From NCBI GenBank assembly GCA_902782705.1, contig CACZOL010000131.1:1-7848 (forward strand): DNA of 7,848 bases, read 5' to 3'. This document shows, one piece after another, positions 1 through 5,458 of the stretch; position 1 is the stretch's first letter; every line of letters begins with the position of its first letter. The DNA comes from an uncultured Selenomonadaceae bacterium (GTDB lineage: Bacteria > Bacillota > Negativicutes > Selenomonadales > Selenomonadaceae). Made by a program: the position numbers and the translations under genes. The notes beneath the pieces were generated by a model, which saw nothing but the letters and a program-made list of their open reading frames with translations, was not told the origin of the DNA and made no database searches.

Positions 1-963
1 GATCTCGTCCAGCCGTATGAGATCTCGAAGGAGATGAAGGAACGCGGCCTTGCGAAAACCCTCGACGACAAGCAGATGGAGTTTTTCAACGACACCACGA
101 AGTCCGGCGACGTGGCGCAGATGCTGACGCTGTACGACGGCGACGGCAATATTTACTACTTGAACACGAAAGACGGCACGGTCTATACGCAGGAGTTCGT
201 CGAGGAAGGCTACAAGGACAAGATCGCGAAGGGACAGGAACATGTGAAGGACGGCGACCAGGCGGGGGTCTTTTCCGGCTGGGGCGGCTCTACGGACGTG
301 GCTAACTATTTTAATCAGTATGGCGTTGTCACAGATAATGCCAAAGGGACCGTATATGAAGTCACGATGAAAGGCGGAGAGAAAGTGGCAGTGCAATTCG
401 CTACCGTCGAGCAGTACATCGTCGAGTACAAGGGAGACAGGAAGCAGTTCTCGATGGTCAAGGAGAACGGCGCGGCGCGGCCAACCAACGACACGGTCAA
501 CGCGTCGGGCGTCGAAATCGCGGGACGCGGTATCTTCGACAACGAGGATTCCGGCAATGGGCGGGACGCCAACGGCAATTATATTGGCCCGTCCGGCGCC
601 AACGCCTTCAACGATATGTTCACCGTCGTCGCGATGTGCGACCACGGCAGGAACACGCTGAAGGGGCTCGCAGGGCCGGAAAGCGGCTGGATGAACTCGG
701 ACGGCAAGACGCTGGCGAACGCCGCCTACAATACGATGAACGCCGCCCAGACGAAAATCGCGTCGCGCCAGTCGGTCTACAGGGACTGCCAGGCCATGCT
801 GACCACGCAGGAGGAGCAGGTTCTCGGCGACATCACCGAGATTCATTCCACCGACGTGTCGAAGCTCGCCGTGGAAATGATGGCCCAGCAGACGGTTTAC
901 AATCTGTCTCTGAACGTCGGCGCGCGGATCTTGCCGCCGACGCTTGTGGACTACTTGCATTAA
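1..963 (+). CDS. flgL: Flagellar hook-associated protein FlgL (HAP3), 3' part, 5' end outside window
   Basis: FlgL joins the hook, through FlgK, to the flagellin filament and is exported by the flagellar type III system. The frame is open from base 1, so this is the last 320 residues of a gene that starts upstream; the first in-window ATG (34) is not the real start. The C-terminus is the family signature: a helical D0-type segment ending VGARILPPTLVDYLH, close to the usual GARI-P-LLDFL ending of FlgL. Upstream of it, IVEYKGDRKQFSMV followed by an N-x-SG-x-x-I-x-GRGIF stretch resembles the FlgL D1 entry. About 130 residues before that look like an expanded variable outer domain, so the full protein is probably much longer than the roughly 300-residue Bacillus FlgL. 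Two cysteines (codons 213 and 263) are unusual for an axial flagellar protein. Bases 301-415 use more A/T-ending codons than their flanks. A flagellin paralogue is less likely given the C-terminus and the neighbours. Confidence 0.88.
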   Translation, partial: DLVQPYEISKEMKERGLAKTLDDKQMEFFNDTTKSGDVAQMLTLYDGDGNIYYLNTKDGTVYTQEFVEEGYKDKIAKGQEHVKDGDQAGVFSGWGGSTDVANYFNQYGVVTDNAKGTVYEVTMKGGEKVAVQFATVEQYIVEYKGDRKQFSMVKENGAARPTNDTVNASGVEIAGRGIFDNEDSGNGRDANGNYIGPSGANAFNDMFTVVAMCDHGRNTLKGLAGPESGWMNSDGKTLANAAYNTMNAAQTKIASRQSVYRDCQAMLTTQEEQVLGDITEIHSTDVSKLAVEMMAQQTVYNLSLNVGARILPPTLVDYLH

Positions 964-1001
964 AGAAAACCCCTCCATTCTCCCGCCTCTCCTGAAAGGG
1001 G

Positions 1002-1031
1002 GCGCTTTGCGCGGGAGTCCAGTGGACTCCC
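1002..1031. repeat. Tandem hairpin palindromes in the flgL-DUF6470 gap
   Basis: Two adjacent perfect inverted repeats can be read directly. The first is GCGC-TTT-GCGC at 1002-1012. The second is GGGAGTCCAGTGGACTCCC at 1013-1031, with 9-bp arms around a single central G. No T-run follows, so this is not a standard intrinsic terminator. The surrounding G/C-rich, CCCTC-type sequence (970-1060) looks like a decayed intergenic repeat, but that is an inference. The hairpins could protect the 3' end of the flgL message. Confidence 0.5.
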
Positions 1032-1081
1032 CGAATGTGCTCCGCAGGGGCGGAAGGGTTCCTTGATTGCAATATAACTAC

Positions 1082-1109
1082 TTGTAATTTTCTGCAAAAA
1101 AGGTATAAT
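1082..1109 (+). promoter_or_regulatory. Sigma-A-type promoter upstream of the DUF6470-fliW-csrA genes
   Basis: TTGTAA at 1082-1087 is a -35 with four of six consensus bases. It lies 16 bases from a perfect TATAAT -10 at 1104-1109, and the spacer and upstream sequence are A/T-rich in an otherwise GC-rich region. Transcription would start near 1116, giving a leader of about 55 bases. No flagellar sigma-28 pattern is visible here, so these regulatory genes may be expressed independently of the late flagellar sigma factor. Confidence 0.7.
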
Positions 1110-1171
1110 AGAAATGGGAAATTAGGATTTCCATTCAGGGAGTTTTTCTGCCAAGGAAGGAGCTGACTGTC

Positions 1172-1750
1172 ATGCTCTATCTGAACACGCGCCACACGCT
1201 CCCGCGCATCGGCATCGACATGGCGGCTTCGACGCTTTCGAGCCGCATCCAGAAGCCGACCGTGGACAGCGCGTACCATGCGCCGCGTTCGCATACCGGC
1301 ATGGGACGAATCACGATGGACATCAATTCGTACCCGAGCCGCCATGCCTACGGCGCGCGTACGATGGACGATTTCACGAAAGAGTACGGTCAGCAAGGTC
1401 TTTCCGACATTCAGTCGACAGCCTCGCGTCATACGCAGGACGCGTGGGCGATGATTGAGAACGGCGCGAAAAAGGGACACAACGAGATCGCAAACCAGGC
1501 CAAAGGACGTCTTTCGGCGGAAATCGCCAAGAGGCGTTACCTCGAGGCGCGGGCGATTCCCGATCCCGAGGTGCACATCCATCCTGCCGACGAACCGGGC
1601 AATATCGATCCGGGAAGCTGGGATTACAAGATTCACACGGCGGACAAGGCGGACGTGAAGTACAACGAAGGGCATTTCAAGCTGTTCCTTGAAGAACGCG
1701 GCTCCATCCACAGCTGGGTATCGGAAGGCCACTACGACATTTATGCTTAG
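1172..1750 (+). CDS. DUF6470 family protein (YviE-like), flagellar cluster, function unknown
   Basis: This is a 192-residue protein of unknown biochemical function. I assign it to the DUF6470/YviE group because it sits between flgL and fliW, as yviE does in Bacillus, has a similar length, and shows the expected pattern. That pattern is an N-terminal beta-like stretch (LNTRHTLPRIGIDM), a P-x-V-x-S/A segment, then a central block MDINSYPSRHAYGARTMDDF (residues about 50-69), and then an amphipathic helix with repeated A/G (about 70-115). It has no signal peptide, membrane segment or cysteine, so it is probably cytoplasmic. It contains 12 histidines (about 6%), which is high, several of them in the last third. 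The ATG at 1172 is preceded by AAGGAG at 1157-1162. It lies downstream of its own promoter and 62 bases upstream of fliW, so co-transcription with fliW and csrA is likely. A role in FliW/CsrA control or assembly is only suggested by context. Confidence 0.82.
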   Translation: MLYLNTRHTLPRIGIDMAASTLSSRIQKPTVDSAYHAPRSHTGMGRITMDINSYPSRHAYGARTMDDFTKEYGQQGLSDIQSTASRHTQDAWAMIENGAKKGHNEIANQAKGRLSAEIAKRRYLEARAIPDPEVHIHPADEPGNIDPGSWDYKIHTADKADVKYNEGHFKLFLEERGSIHSWVSEGHYDIYA

Positions 1751-1798
1751 AGGAATCTAAAAGAAAAGGGGACTGCGAGAGGTTCCCGAAAATGAAGT

Positions 1799-1804
1799 AG
1801 GAGG
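1799..1804 (+). promoter_or_regulatory. Ribosome binding site of fliW
   Basis: AGGAGG lies 8 bases before the ATG at 1813 and fixes that start. The 62-base gap from the DUF6470 gene shows no terminator or clear promoter. Confidence 0.75.
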
Positions 1805-1812
1805 CAGAGAGC

Positions 1813-2256
1813 ATGAAAAAGATCAATACGGTACGGTTTGGCGAGCTGGAGATCGACGAGGACAAGATTATCCAGTTTGACGACGGGATTCCCGCTTTCG
1901 AAGATGAGCATGAATTTGCGCTTCTTCCGTATGAAAGCGACAGCCCGTATACGTTCCTCCAGTCCGTTAAGACGCCGGAACTCGCCTTCATGATGGGCGT
2001 TCCGTTCGTGTTTTTCCCGGATTACGAATTCCAGCTTGAGGACGAGATTGCGAAGAAGCTCGGAATCAAGACGGCGGAAGACGTTTTGATCTATGTGCTC
2101 ATTACGATTCCCGGCGGGGAGATCAAGAACATGACGGCGAATCTCGTTGCGCCGATCGTCATCAGCAAACGCACATTCCTTGCACAGCAGGTCGTGCTCG
2201 AGAAGAGCAAGTACACAACGAAGCACCGCCTCTTCAAGGAGAAGGAGGAAAAATAA
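1813..2256 (+). CDS. fliW: Flagellar assembly factor FliW
   Basis: FliW is a small cytoplasmic protein that binds either flagellin or CsrA. When flagellin is exported, freed FliW sequesters CsrA and relieves its repression of translation. The 147-residue product has the family landmarks. FGELEIDEDKIIQFDDGIPA (residues 9-28) matches the conserved I-x-F-x-x-GIP-x-FE opening, and SPYTFLQSV is at 44-52. LAFMMGVPFVFFPDYEF is at 58-73 and VLIYVLITIPGG at 91-102. The MTANLVAPIVI block is at 107-117, followed by AQQVVLEKSKYTTKHRLF at 124-141. Length and C-terminus are normal, so it appears intact. Its last codons contain the csrA ribosome binding site and its TAA is directly followed by the csrA ATG, so the two are translationally linked. 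No key residue appears missing. Confidence 0.97.
   Translation: MKKINTVRFGELEIDEDKIIQFDDGIPAFEDEHEFALLPYESDSPYTFLQSVKTPELAFMMGVPFVFFPDYEFQLEDEIAKKLGIKTAEDVLIYVLITIPGGEIKNMTANLVAPIVISKRTFLAQQVVLEKSKYTTKHRLFKEKEEK
2242..2248 (+). promoter_or_regulatory. Ribosome binding site of csrA, inside fliW
   Basis: AAGGAGG lies within the last codons of fliW, 8 bases before the csrA ATG. The csrA start is therefore read from inside the fliW coding region, which supports coupled, balanced production of FliW and its partner. Confidence 0.8.
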
Positions 2257-2478
2257 ATGCTCGTACTCACGCGCAAGCCGCGCCAGCAGATCATGATCGG
2301 TGACGATATCGTCATCAACGTCGTGGATGTGCAGGGCGACAACGTACGCATCGCTATCGAGGCGCCGCGCGAGGTCAAGATCTACCGCGGGGAAATTTAC
2401 CGCGCGATCCAGGAAGAGAATAAGCAGGCCGCTATGCCGGAAGGCGTAGATATCAAGAACCTGCCGAAGGATATTTAA
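2257..2478 (+). CDS. csrA: Carbon storage regulator CsrA, translational repressor
   Basis: CsrA is a dimeric RNA-binding protein that binds A(N)GGA motifs near ribosome binding sites and blocks translation; flagellin mRNA is its classic target in FliW-bearing bacteria. The 73-residue product begins MLVLTRK and has the IGDDI turn and the VRIAIEAPREVKIYRGEIY strand-helix region. The RNA-contacting L4 and R44 are present. The C-terminal helix carries EEN with N55, the position important for FliW binding in Bacillus subtilis CsrA, followed by a tail to residue 73 as in FliW-regulated CsrA proteins. Oddly, residues 9-10, usually G/N-E, are R-Q here (RKPRQQI). The gene directly abuts fliW and probably ends its transcript before or within the downstream repeat element. 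Confidence 0.97.
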   Translation: MLVLTRKPRQQIMIGDDIVINVVDVQGDNVRIAIEAPREVKIYRGEIYRAIQEENKQAAMPEGVDIKNLPKDI

Positions 2479-2507
2479 GGTTAAGAGATTGTTTTGAGCA
2501 TGCAGCA

Positions 2508-2643
2508 AGCCTTCCCCTCTGGGGAAGGTGGCGCGCGAAGCGCGACGGATGAGGTCTTGCAGCGTAACAACTGATAAAGATGTTCCGCTTAAAGACCTCA
2601 CCCACCGCTAAAGCGGTCCCCCCTCCCCAAAGGGGAGGGCTAA
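2508..2643. mobile_element. MITE-like composite inverted repeat between csrA and flaG
   Basis: This is a 136-bp non-coding element made of two related repeat units facing each other (2508-2558 and 2592-2643) around a 33-bp centre. The outer ends pair as AGCCTTCCCC against GGGGAGGGCT (one mismatch, a G-U pair in RNA). The inner ends pair perfectly as TGAGGTCTT (2550-2558) against AAGACCTCA (2592-2600). Each unit also folds alone into two hairpins. The left unit has CCTTCCCC-TCT-GGGGAAGG and CGCGC-GAA-GCGCG. The right unit has CCGCT-AA-AGCGG and CCCTCCCC-AAA-GGGGAGGG. There is no ORF for a transposase, so any mobility would be in trans. No target-site duplication is obvious. Sequences of this style recur between genes in GC-rich Bacillota, as I recall them. 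On RNA it could form a long stem that affects read-through from csrA to flaG. Confidence 0.72.
2592..2643 (-). repeat. Repeat unit, minus-strand copy (same subtype as 7655-7705)
   Basis: Read on the minus strand this unit runs AGCCCTCCCC, a three-base loop, GGGGAGGGGGGACCGC, a short loop, then GCGGTGGGTGAGGTCTT. It matches the copy at 7655-7705 almost base for base, differing mainly in the two hairpin loops. The partner at 2508-2558 shares the outer hairpin and the ATGAGGTC/GTGAGGTC end but has a different second hairpin, so it is a second subtype. Confidence 0.8.
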
Positions 2644-2674
2644 GGTGTCGGGCGAGGCTAGGAGTGCCGGTTAT

Positions 2675-2690
2675 CCGTGACGCGTCACGG
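2675..2690. promoter_or_regulatory. Perfect 16-bp palindrome upstream of flaG, possible operator
   Basis: CCGTGACGCGTCACGG is a perfect inverted repeat without a loop, lying 46 bases before the flaG start and 31 bases after the repeat element. Its symmetry suits a dimeric DNA-binding protein. A TATAAG (2703-2708) just downstream could be a weak -10 element, which would place the palindrome over or near the -35. No good -35 or sigma-28 site is seen. The regulator cannot be named; a remnant of the mobile element is an alternative. Confidence 0.45.
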
Positions 2691-2736
2691 GTTCAGGGGT
2701 AGTATAAGGATTATTTATTCTATGGAGGGATGAACC

Positions 2737-3210
2737 ATGATTGGGAAAGTGCAGGATCTCGTCTCCGCTGCCGTCGTTTTTAACGCGGTAGACACGGCGA
2801 GCCGTGGCGCGGCGGACACACAGCAGCAGACAGCGCCGGATGTTTCGGCGCAGCAGGCGACGCCTCCGCCTAAGACGGACGCGCCGGTGCAGGCCGGAGG
2901 AGACAGCCGGAAGCTGGGCGCGGATGACCAGAATGCGGACGTCCGCCGGGCGCAGAAGCAGGCGGAAGATCAAAACCAGAAGATGGACGAGAAGACCGTC
3001 GATCTGATGACCAAAGAGCTCAACGAGCTCATGGACAAGATCGACTGCAATCTGGCGTTCAAGTACAACAAGGACGTCGACGTCATGACGGTCAAGATGA
3101 TCGACAAGGAGACGAAGGAAGTCCTGAAAGAATTTCCGCCCGAGGAAATGGTCAAGAGCATGGTCAAGACCAAGGAATGGATCGGCGCGTTCCTCGACGA
3201 GCACGCGTAA
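2737..3210 (+). CDS. flaG: FlaG family flagellar protein
   Basis: FlaG proteins are small proteins coded next to fliD; in several bacteria their loss changes filament length, but the mechanism is unclear. Residues about 85-157 form the FlaG domain. It contains ELNELMDKIDCNLAFKYNKD, then a DVMTVKMIDKETKEVLKEF strand pair, then the hallmark PPEEM at 134-138 and a C-terminal helix. Residues 1-84 are longer than usual for FlaG and low-complexity, rich in Q, A, P and charged residues (about 30-75), so probably disordered. There is one cysteine (C104). No signal peptide or membrane segment is evident. GGAGGG at 2724-2729 precedes the ATG by 7 bases and supports this start. fliD follows after 38 bases, which suggests one operon flaG-fliD-fliS-fliT. 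Confidence 0.93.
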   Translation: MIGKVQDLVSAAVVFNAVDTASRGAADTQQQTAPDVSAQQATPPPKTDAPVQAGGDSRKLGADDQNADVRRAQKQAEDQNQKMDEKTVDLMTKELNELMDKIDCNLAFKYNKDVDVMTVKMIDKETKEVLKEFPPEEMVKSMVKTKEWIGAFLDEHA

Positions 3211-3228
3211 GGGAAAAGGGACGTTTTT

Positions 3229-3240
3229 AGACAAGGAGGT
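3229..3240 (+). promoter_or_regulatory. fliD ribosome binding site with CsrA-site-like sequence
   Basis: AGACAAGGAGGT contains a strong AAGGAGG 8 bases before the fliD ATG. It matches the CsrA/RsmA RNA-binding consensus RUACARGGAUGU at 10 of 12 positions. A second GGA (3219-3221) lies just upstream in a possible AAAA/TTTT mini-loop. The ribosome binding site role is secure. The CsrA role is inference, because any strong Shine-Dalgarno partly resembles a CsrA site. Confidence 0.55.
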
Positions 3241-3248
3241 TTTTCATC

Positions 3249-4967
3249 ATGGGCGTGAACGGTCTGTACGGGCTTTCGGGCTCAGGGCTTGACATCGAGT
3301 CGATGGTCAAGGCTGGAATGCTCTCCAAGCAGAACCAGTACGACAAGATGTACAAGAAGGAAGTCAAGAACGAATGGCTGAAACAGGGTTTCAACGAAAT
3401 CTACACCAGCCTCAATACATTTAAGTATTCGACACTGTCCGACTACAAGATGTCGTCGAACATGAACGCCATGGGCGCGGAGGCTGCCGATTCCACGGTT
3501 GTCAAGGCGACGGCCAATGGCGACGCAGTGGCCATGACGCACACCGTCGAGGTTCAGCAGCTTTCGCAGAACGCGTATCTGATGACGGGCAACGAAGGCA
3601 TCACGCGTAACAACACAGACGAGACCAAGCAGGAAAGCATCTATTTGAAGGATGTTGTCTTCCAGAGCATTACGGATAACGGCGACGGGACGTACAAAGT
3701 CAAGAAAGCGGACGGAAGCGAAGCCGATTTCGCCGCAGACGACAAAGCGATTTCTTTTACGGTTCGTGCCAACAATGAAGATCTTTCGGCGGACGACGCG
3801 AAGAAACAGACGATTTCGTATACGTTTGCCGAACTCTATGAGAGCAAGACGCTGAACGATCTCGCGGCCGACATCAAAAACCTGAACACCAATATCAGCG
3901 CAAGCTACGATGCGACCAACGATTCGTTCACTCTGTACAACAAAGAGAGCGGCGAGGAGTCGGCAATCGGGCTGACGATGGCGGCGGCGGACGAAGGCGG
4001 CGACTTTGCGGCGCAGCTCTTCACCAATCTCGCTTTGAAGCGATCTATAGACGCTGATTTGAAACCTTTGCCGAGTGATTTTACCGCAGGCGAAGAAATG
4101 AAGGTCAACGGTACGGACGGCAAGGTCAAGATTGACGGGCGTCTTTATGAACATGTCAAGGACAGCCGCATCACGGTTTCGGGCGTTACTTATTCGCTGG
4201 CAAAAGCAGGGGCGACGACGACGGTCGCTGTCACGCAGGACACGGATAAGATTATCGAGAACGTCAAGAAGTTCGTCGAGGACTACAACAAGATTCTTGA
4301 CGATCTTGTTGAGAAGTACAACACGAAGCCGGAGGGCGACTACGAGCCGCTGACGAAGTCGCAGGAAGCCACGATGACGAAGGAACAGGTCGAGAAGTGG
4401 ACGGAGAAGGCCAAGAGCGGTATCTTCTACCACAACGAAGTGCTGCGCGACATCATCTCCGATATGCGCGACTCCATCATGACGCCGGTGCTCAGCGTCC
4501 ACAGCGATTACAATTCCGCGTCGGCGATCGGCATCACGTCGTCCAACAACCAAGGCCACTTGCAGCTCGATGTGGATAAGCTCAAGAAAGCGCTGGCAGC
4601 CGATCCGGACTGCGTGTATGAGATTTTCGCGTCCGATCAGGACTCGTATACCTCGGTAGATCCGAACCAGCGCCAAAGCTATATGGCGAAGGACGATTTC
4701 AACAACCGCGGTATCGCGAACCGCCTGTATTTCAACGCGGTCTCGGACGGCATCAAGAGCGTCGAGGATTACGCGGGCGTACTGCCGGATTCCAATGACC
4801 AGAGCACGTTGGGACTTCTCATCACGAACTTGAAGAACCGCATGGACAACTTCAAGAAGCTGATGGACGATTTCCAGACGCAGCTTTACAAGAAGTACGA
4901 TGCGCTGGAAGTCATGATTTCCCAGATGAACGCGCAGTACAATACGATCTTTGGCGGTCAGCAGTAA
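3249..4967 (+). CDS. fliD: Flagellar filament capping protein FliD (HAP2)
   Basis: FliD forms the cap at the filament tip, under which exported flagellin subunits fold. The 572-residue product is in the normal range. Residues about 6-110 form the FliD N-terminal domain. It begins GLSGSGLDIESMVKAGM, followed by a long charged helix with the W-L-K-Q pattern, and TVEVQQLSQNAYLMTGN is at about 98-114. The middle (about 120-290) is the variable outer domain with beta-rich stretches. The C-terminal domain follows, with a long coiled-coil-prone helix (ENVKKFVEDYNKILDDLVEK, about 338-357), the GITSSNNQGHLQLDVDKLKK region, then the final helices KNRMDNFKKLMDDFQTQLYK and an MISQMNAQYN end. It has one cysteine (C455). 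The ATG at 3249 follows AAGGAGG at ideal spacing. A patch near 4030-4090 uses more A/T-rich codons than the rest, inside the variable region. Confidence 0.97.
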   Translation: MGVNGLYGLSGSGLDIESMVKAGMLSKQNQYDKMYKKEVKNEWLKQGFNEIYTSLNTFKYSTLSDYKMSSNMNAMGAEAADSTVVKATANGDAVAMTHTVEVQQLSQNAYLMTGNEGITRNNTDETKQESIYLKDVVFQSITDNGDGTYKVKKADGSEADFAADDKAISFTVRANNEDLSADDAKKQTISYTFAELYESKTLNDLAADIKNLNTNISASYDATNDSFTLYNKESGEESAIGLTMAAADEGGDFAAQLFTNLALKRSIDADLKPLPSDFTAGEEMKVNGTDGKVKIDGRLYEHVKDSRITVSGVTYSLAKAGATTTVAVTQDTDKIIENVKKFVEDYNKILDDLVEKYNTKPEGDYEPLTKSQEATMTKEQVEKWTEKAKSGIFYHNEVLRDIISDMRDSIMTPVLSVHSDYNSASAIGITSSNNQGHLQLDVDKLKKALAADPDCVYEIFASDQDSYTSVDPNQRQSYMAKDDFNNRGIANRLYFNAVSDGIKSVEDYAGVLPDSNDQSTLGLLITNLKNRMDNFKKLMDDFQTQLYKKYDALEVMISQMNAQYNTIFGGQQ

Positions 4968-4980
4968 CGGAAAAACATAA

Positions 4981-5014
4981 AAGCGGGGGCGGAGACTTCT
5001 TCGCCCCTATGCTT
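4981..5014 (+). other. Hairpin in the fliD-fliS gap
   Basis: GGGGCG at 4986-4991 pairs with CGCCCC at 5002-5007 around a 10-base loop. AAGC (4981-4984) can pair with GCTT (5011-5014) outside it. No T-tract follows, so it is probably not a full terminator. It may stabilise or partly separate the fliD message from fliS. No convincing promoter is seen in the 104-base gap. Confidence 0.4.
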
Positions 5015-5071
5015 TGCACCAGAATCTGGGCTTAGTCAAAAAATACCTCGATGGATCAGGAGGGTACTCTT

Positions 5072-5458
5072 ATGGTAAATGCAGCCGAGGCATACAAGCG
5101 GCAGCAGGTCTTGACGGCGACGCCGGAGGCGCTGACGCTGATGCTTTACAACGGCGCGCTTCGTTTCATGACGGAGGGCAGGGAAGCCATCGAGAAAAAG
5201 GACTATGAGGAAGCGAACAACTCCTTGCAGAAAGCGCAGAATATCATCACGGAGTTTCGCGTGACGCTCAATATGGAATATGAGATCGCGCATCAGCTCT
5301 TGCCGCTTTACAATTACGTATACGACCGTCTGGTCGAGGCGAATATGAAGAGCGACATCGAGCAGCTGGACGAGGCGAAGACTATCATCACCGAGCTTCG
5401 CGACGCTTGGGCGCAGGCAATGAAGAAAGCGCGGGCGGAGAAAGGGGCGGCGTCCTGA
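5072..5458 (+). CDS. fliS: Flagellin export chaperone FliS
   Basis: FliS binds the C-terminal part of flagellin in the cytoplasm, keeps it from polymerising and presents it to the flagellar export gate. The 128-residue product has the usual length and family pattern. It starts VNAAEAYKRQQVLTATPEA (residues 2-20), then LTLMLYNGALRFM (21-33), KDYEEANNSLQKAQNIITEF (43-62), YNYVYDRLVEANMKSDIEQL (80-99) and a final helix ITELRDAWAQAMKKA. The start is placed at 5072, because AGGAGGG at 5058-5064 lies 7 bases upstream. An in-frame ATG at 5051 would put this binding site inside the gene and add seven residues unlike FliS. The stop TGA overlaps the fliT ATG by one base, so FliS and FliT are translationally coupled. 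Confidence 0.96.
   Translation: MVNAAEAYKRQQVLTATPEALTLMLYNGALRFMTEGREAIEKKDYEEANNSLQKAQNIITEFRVTLNMEYEIAHQLLPLYNYVYDRLVEANMKSDIEQLDEAKTIITELRDAWAQAMKKARAEKGAAS

Noticed and set aside
833..1732. Minus-strand open frame (299 codons) spanning flgL end to the DUF6470 gene
   Set aside because: It crosses two real genes and a promoter on the other strand, and its arginine-rich product resembles nothing known to me.
1747..2601. Minus-strand open frame (284 codons) opposite fliW and csrA
   Set aside because: It is an antisense shadow of two highly conserved genes and runs into the repeat element.
2508..2643. CRISPR array or riboswitch reading of the csrA-flaG gap
   Set aside because: There are only two diverged, inverted copies with one spacer, and the fold is explained by the repeat units.
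2641..2673. Possible sigma-28 promoter for flaG (TAAG then GCCGGTTA)
   Set aside because: The spacing is 21 rather than about 15 bases and both boxes have mismatches.
3282..4676. Long minus-strand open frame (464 codons) opposite fliD
   Set aside because: It is a mirror of the strongly biased fliD codons, is arginine/valine/leucine-rich with no recognisable family, and lies entirely inside a confident gene.
4981..5014. Hairpin after fliD as an intrinsic terminator
   Set aside because: No T-tract follows the stem, so it is listed only as a hairpin.
5051..5071. Earlier in-frame ATG for fliS
   Set aside because: The ribosome binding site would lie inside the gene, and the extra residues MDQEGTL are unlike FliS N-termini.
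5407..5457. Earlier in-frame ATG for fliT
   Set aside because: It lies within fliS coding sequence without a binding site; the overlapping ATG at 5458 fits the family length.
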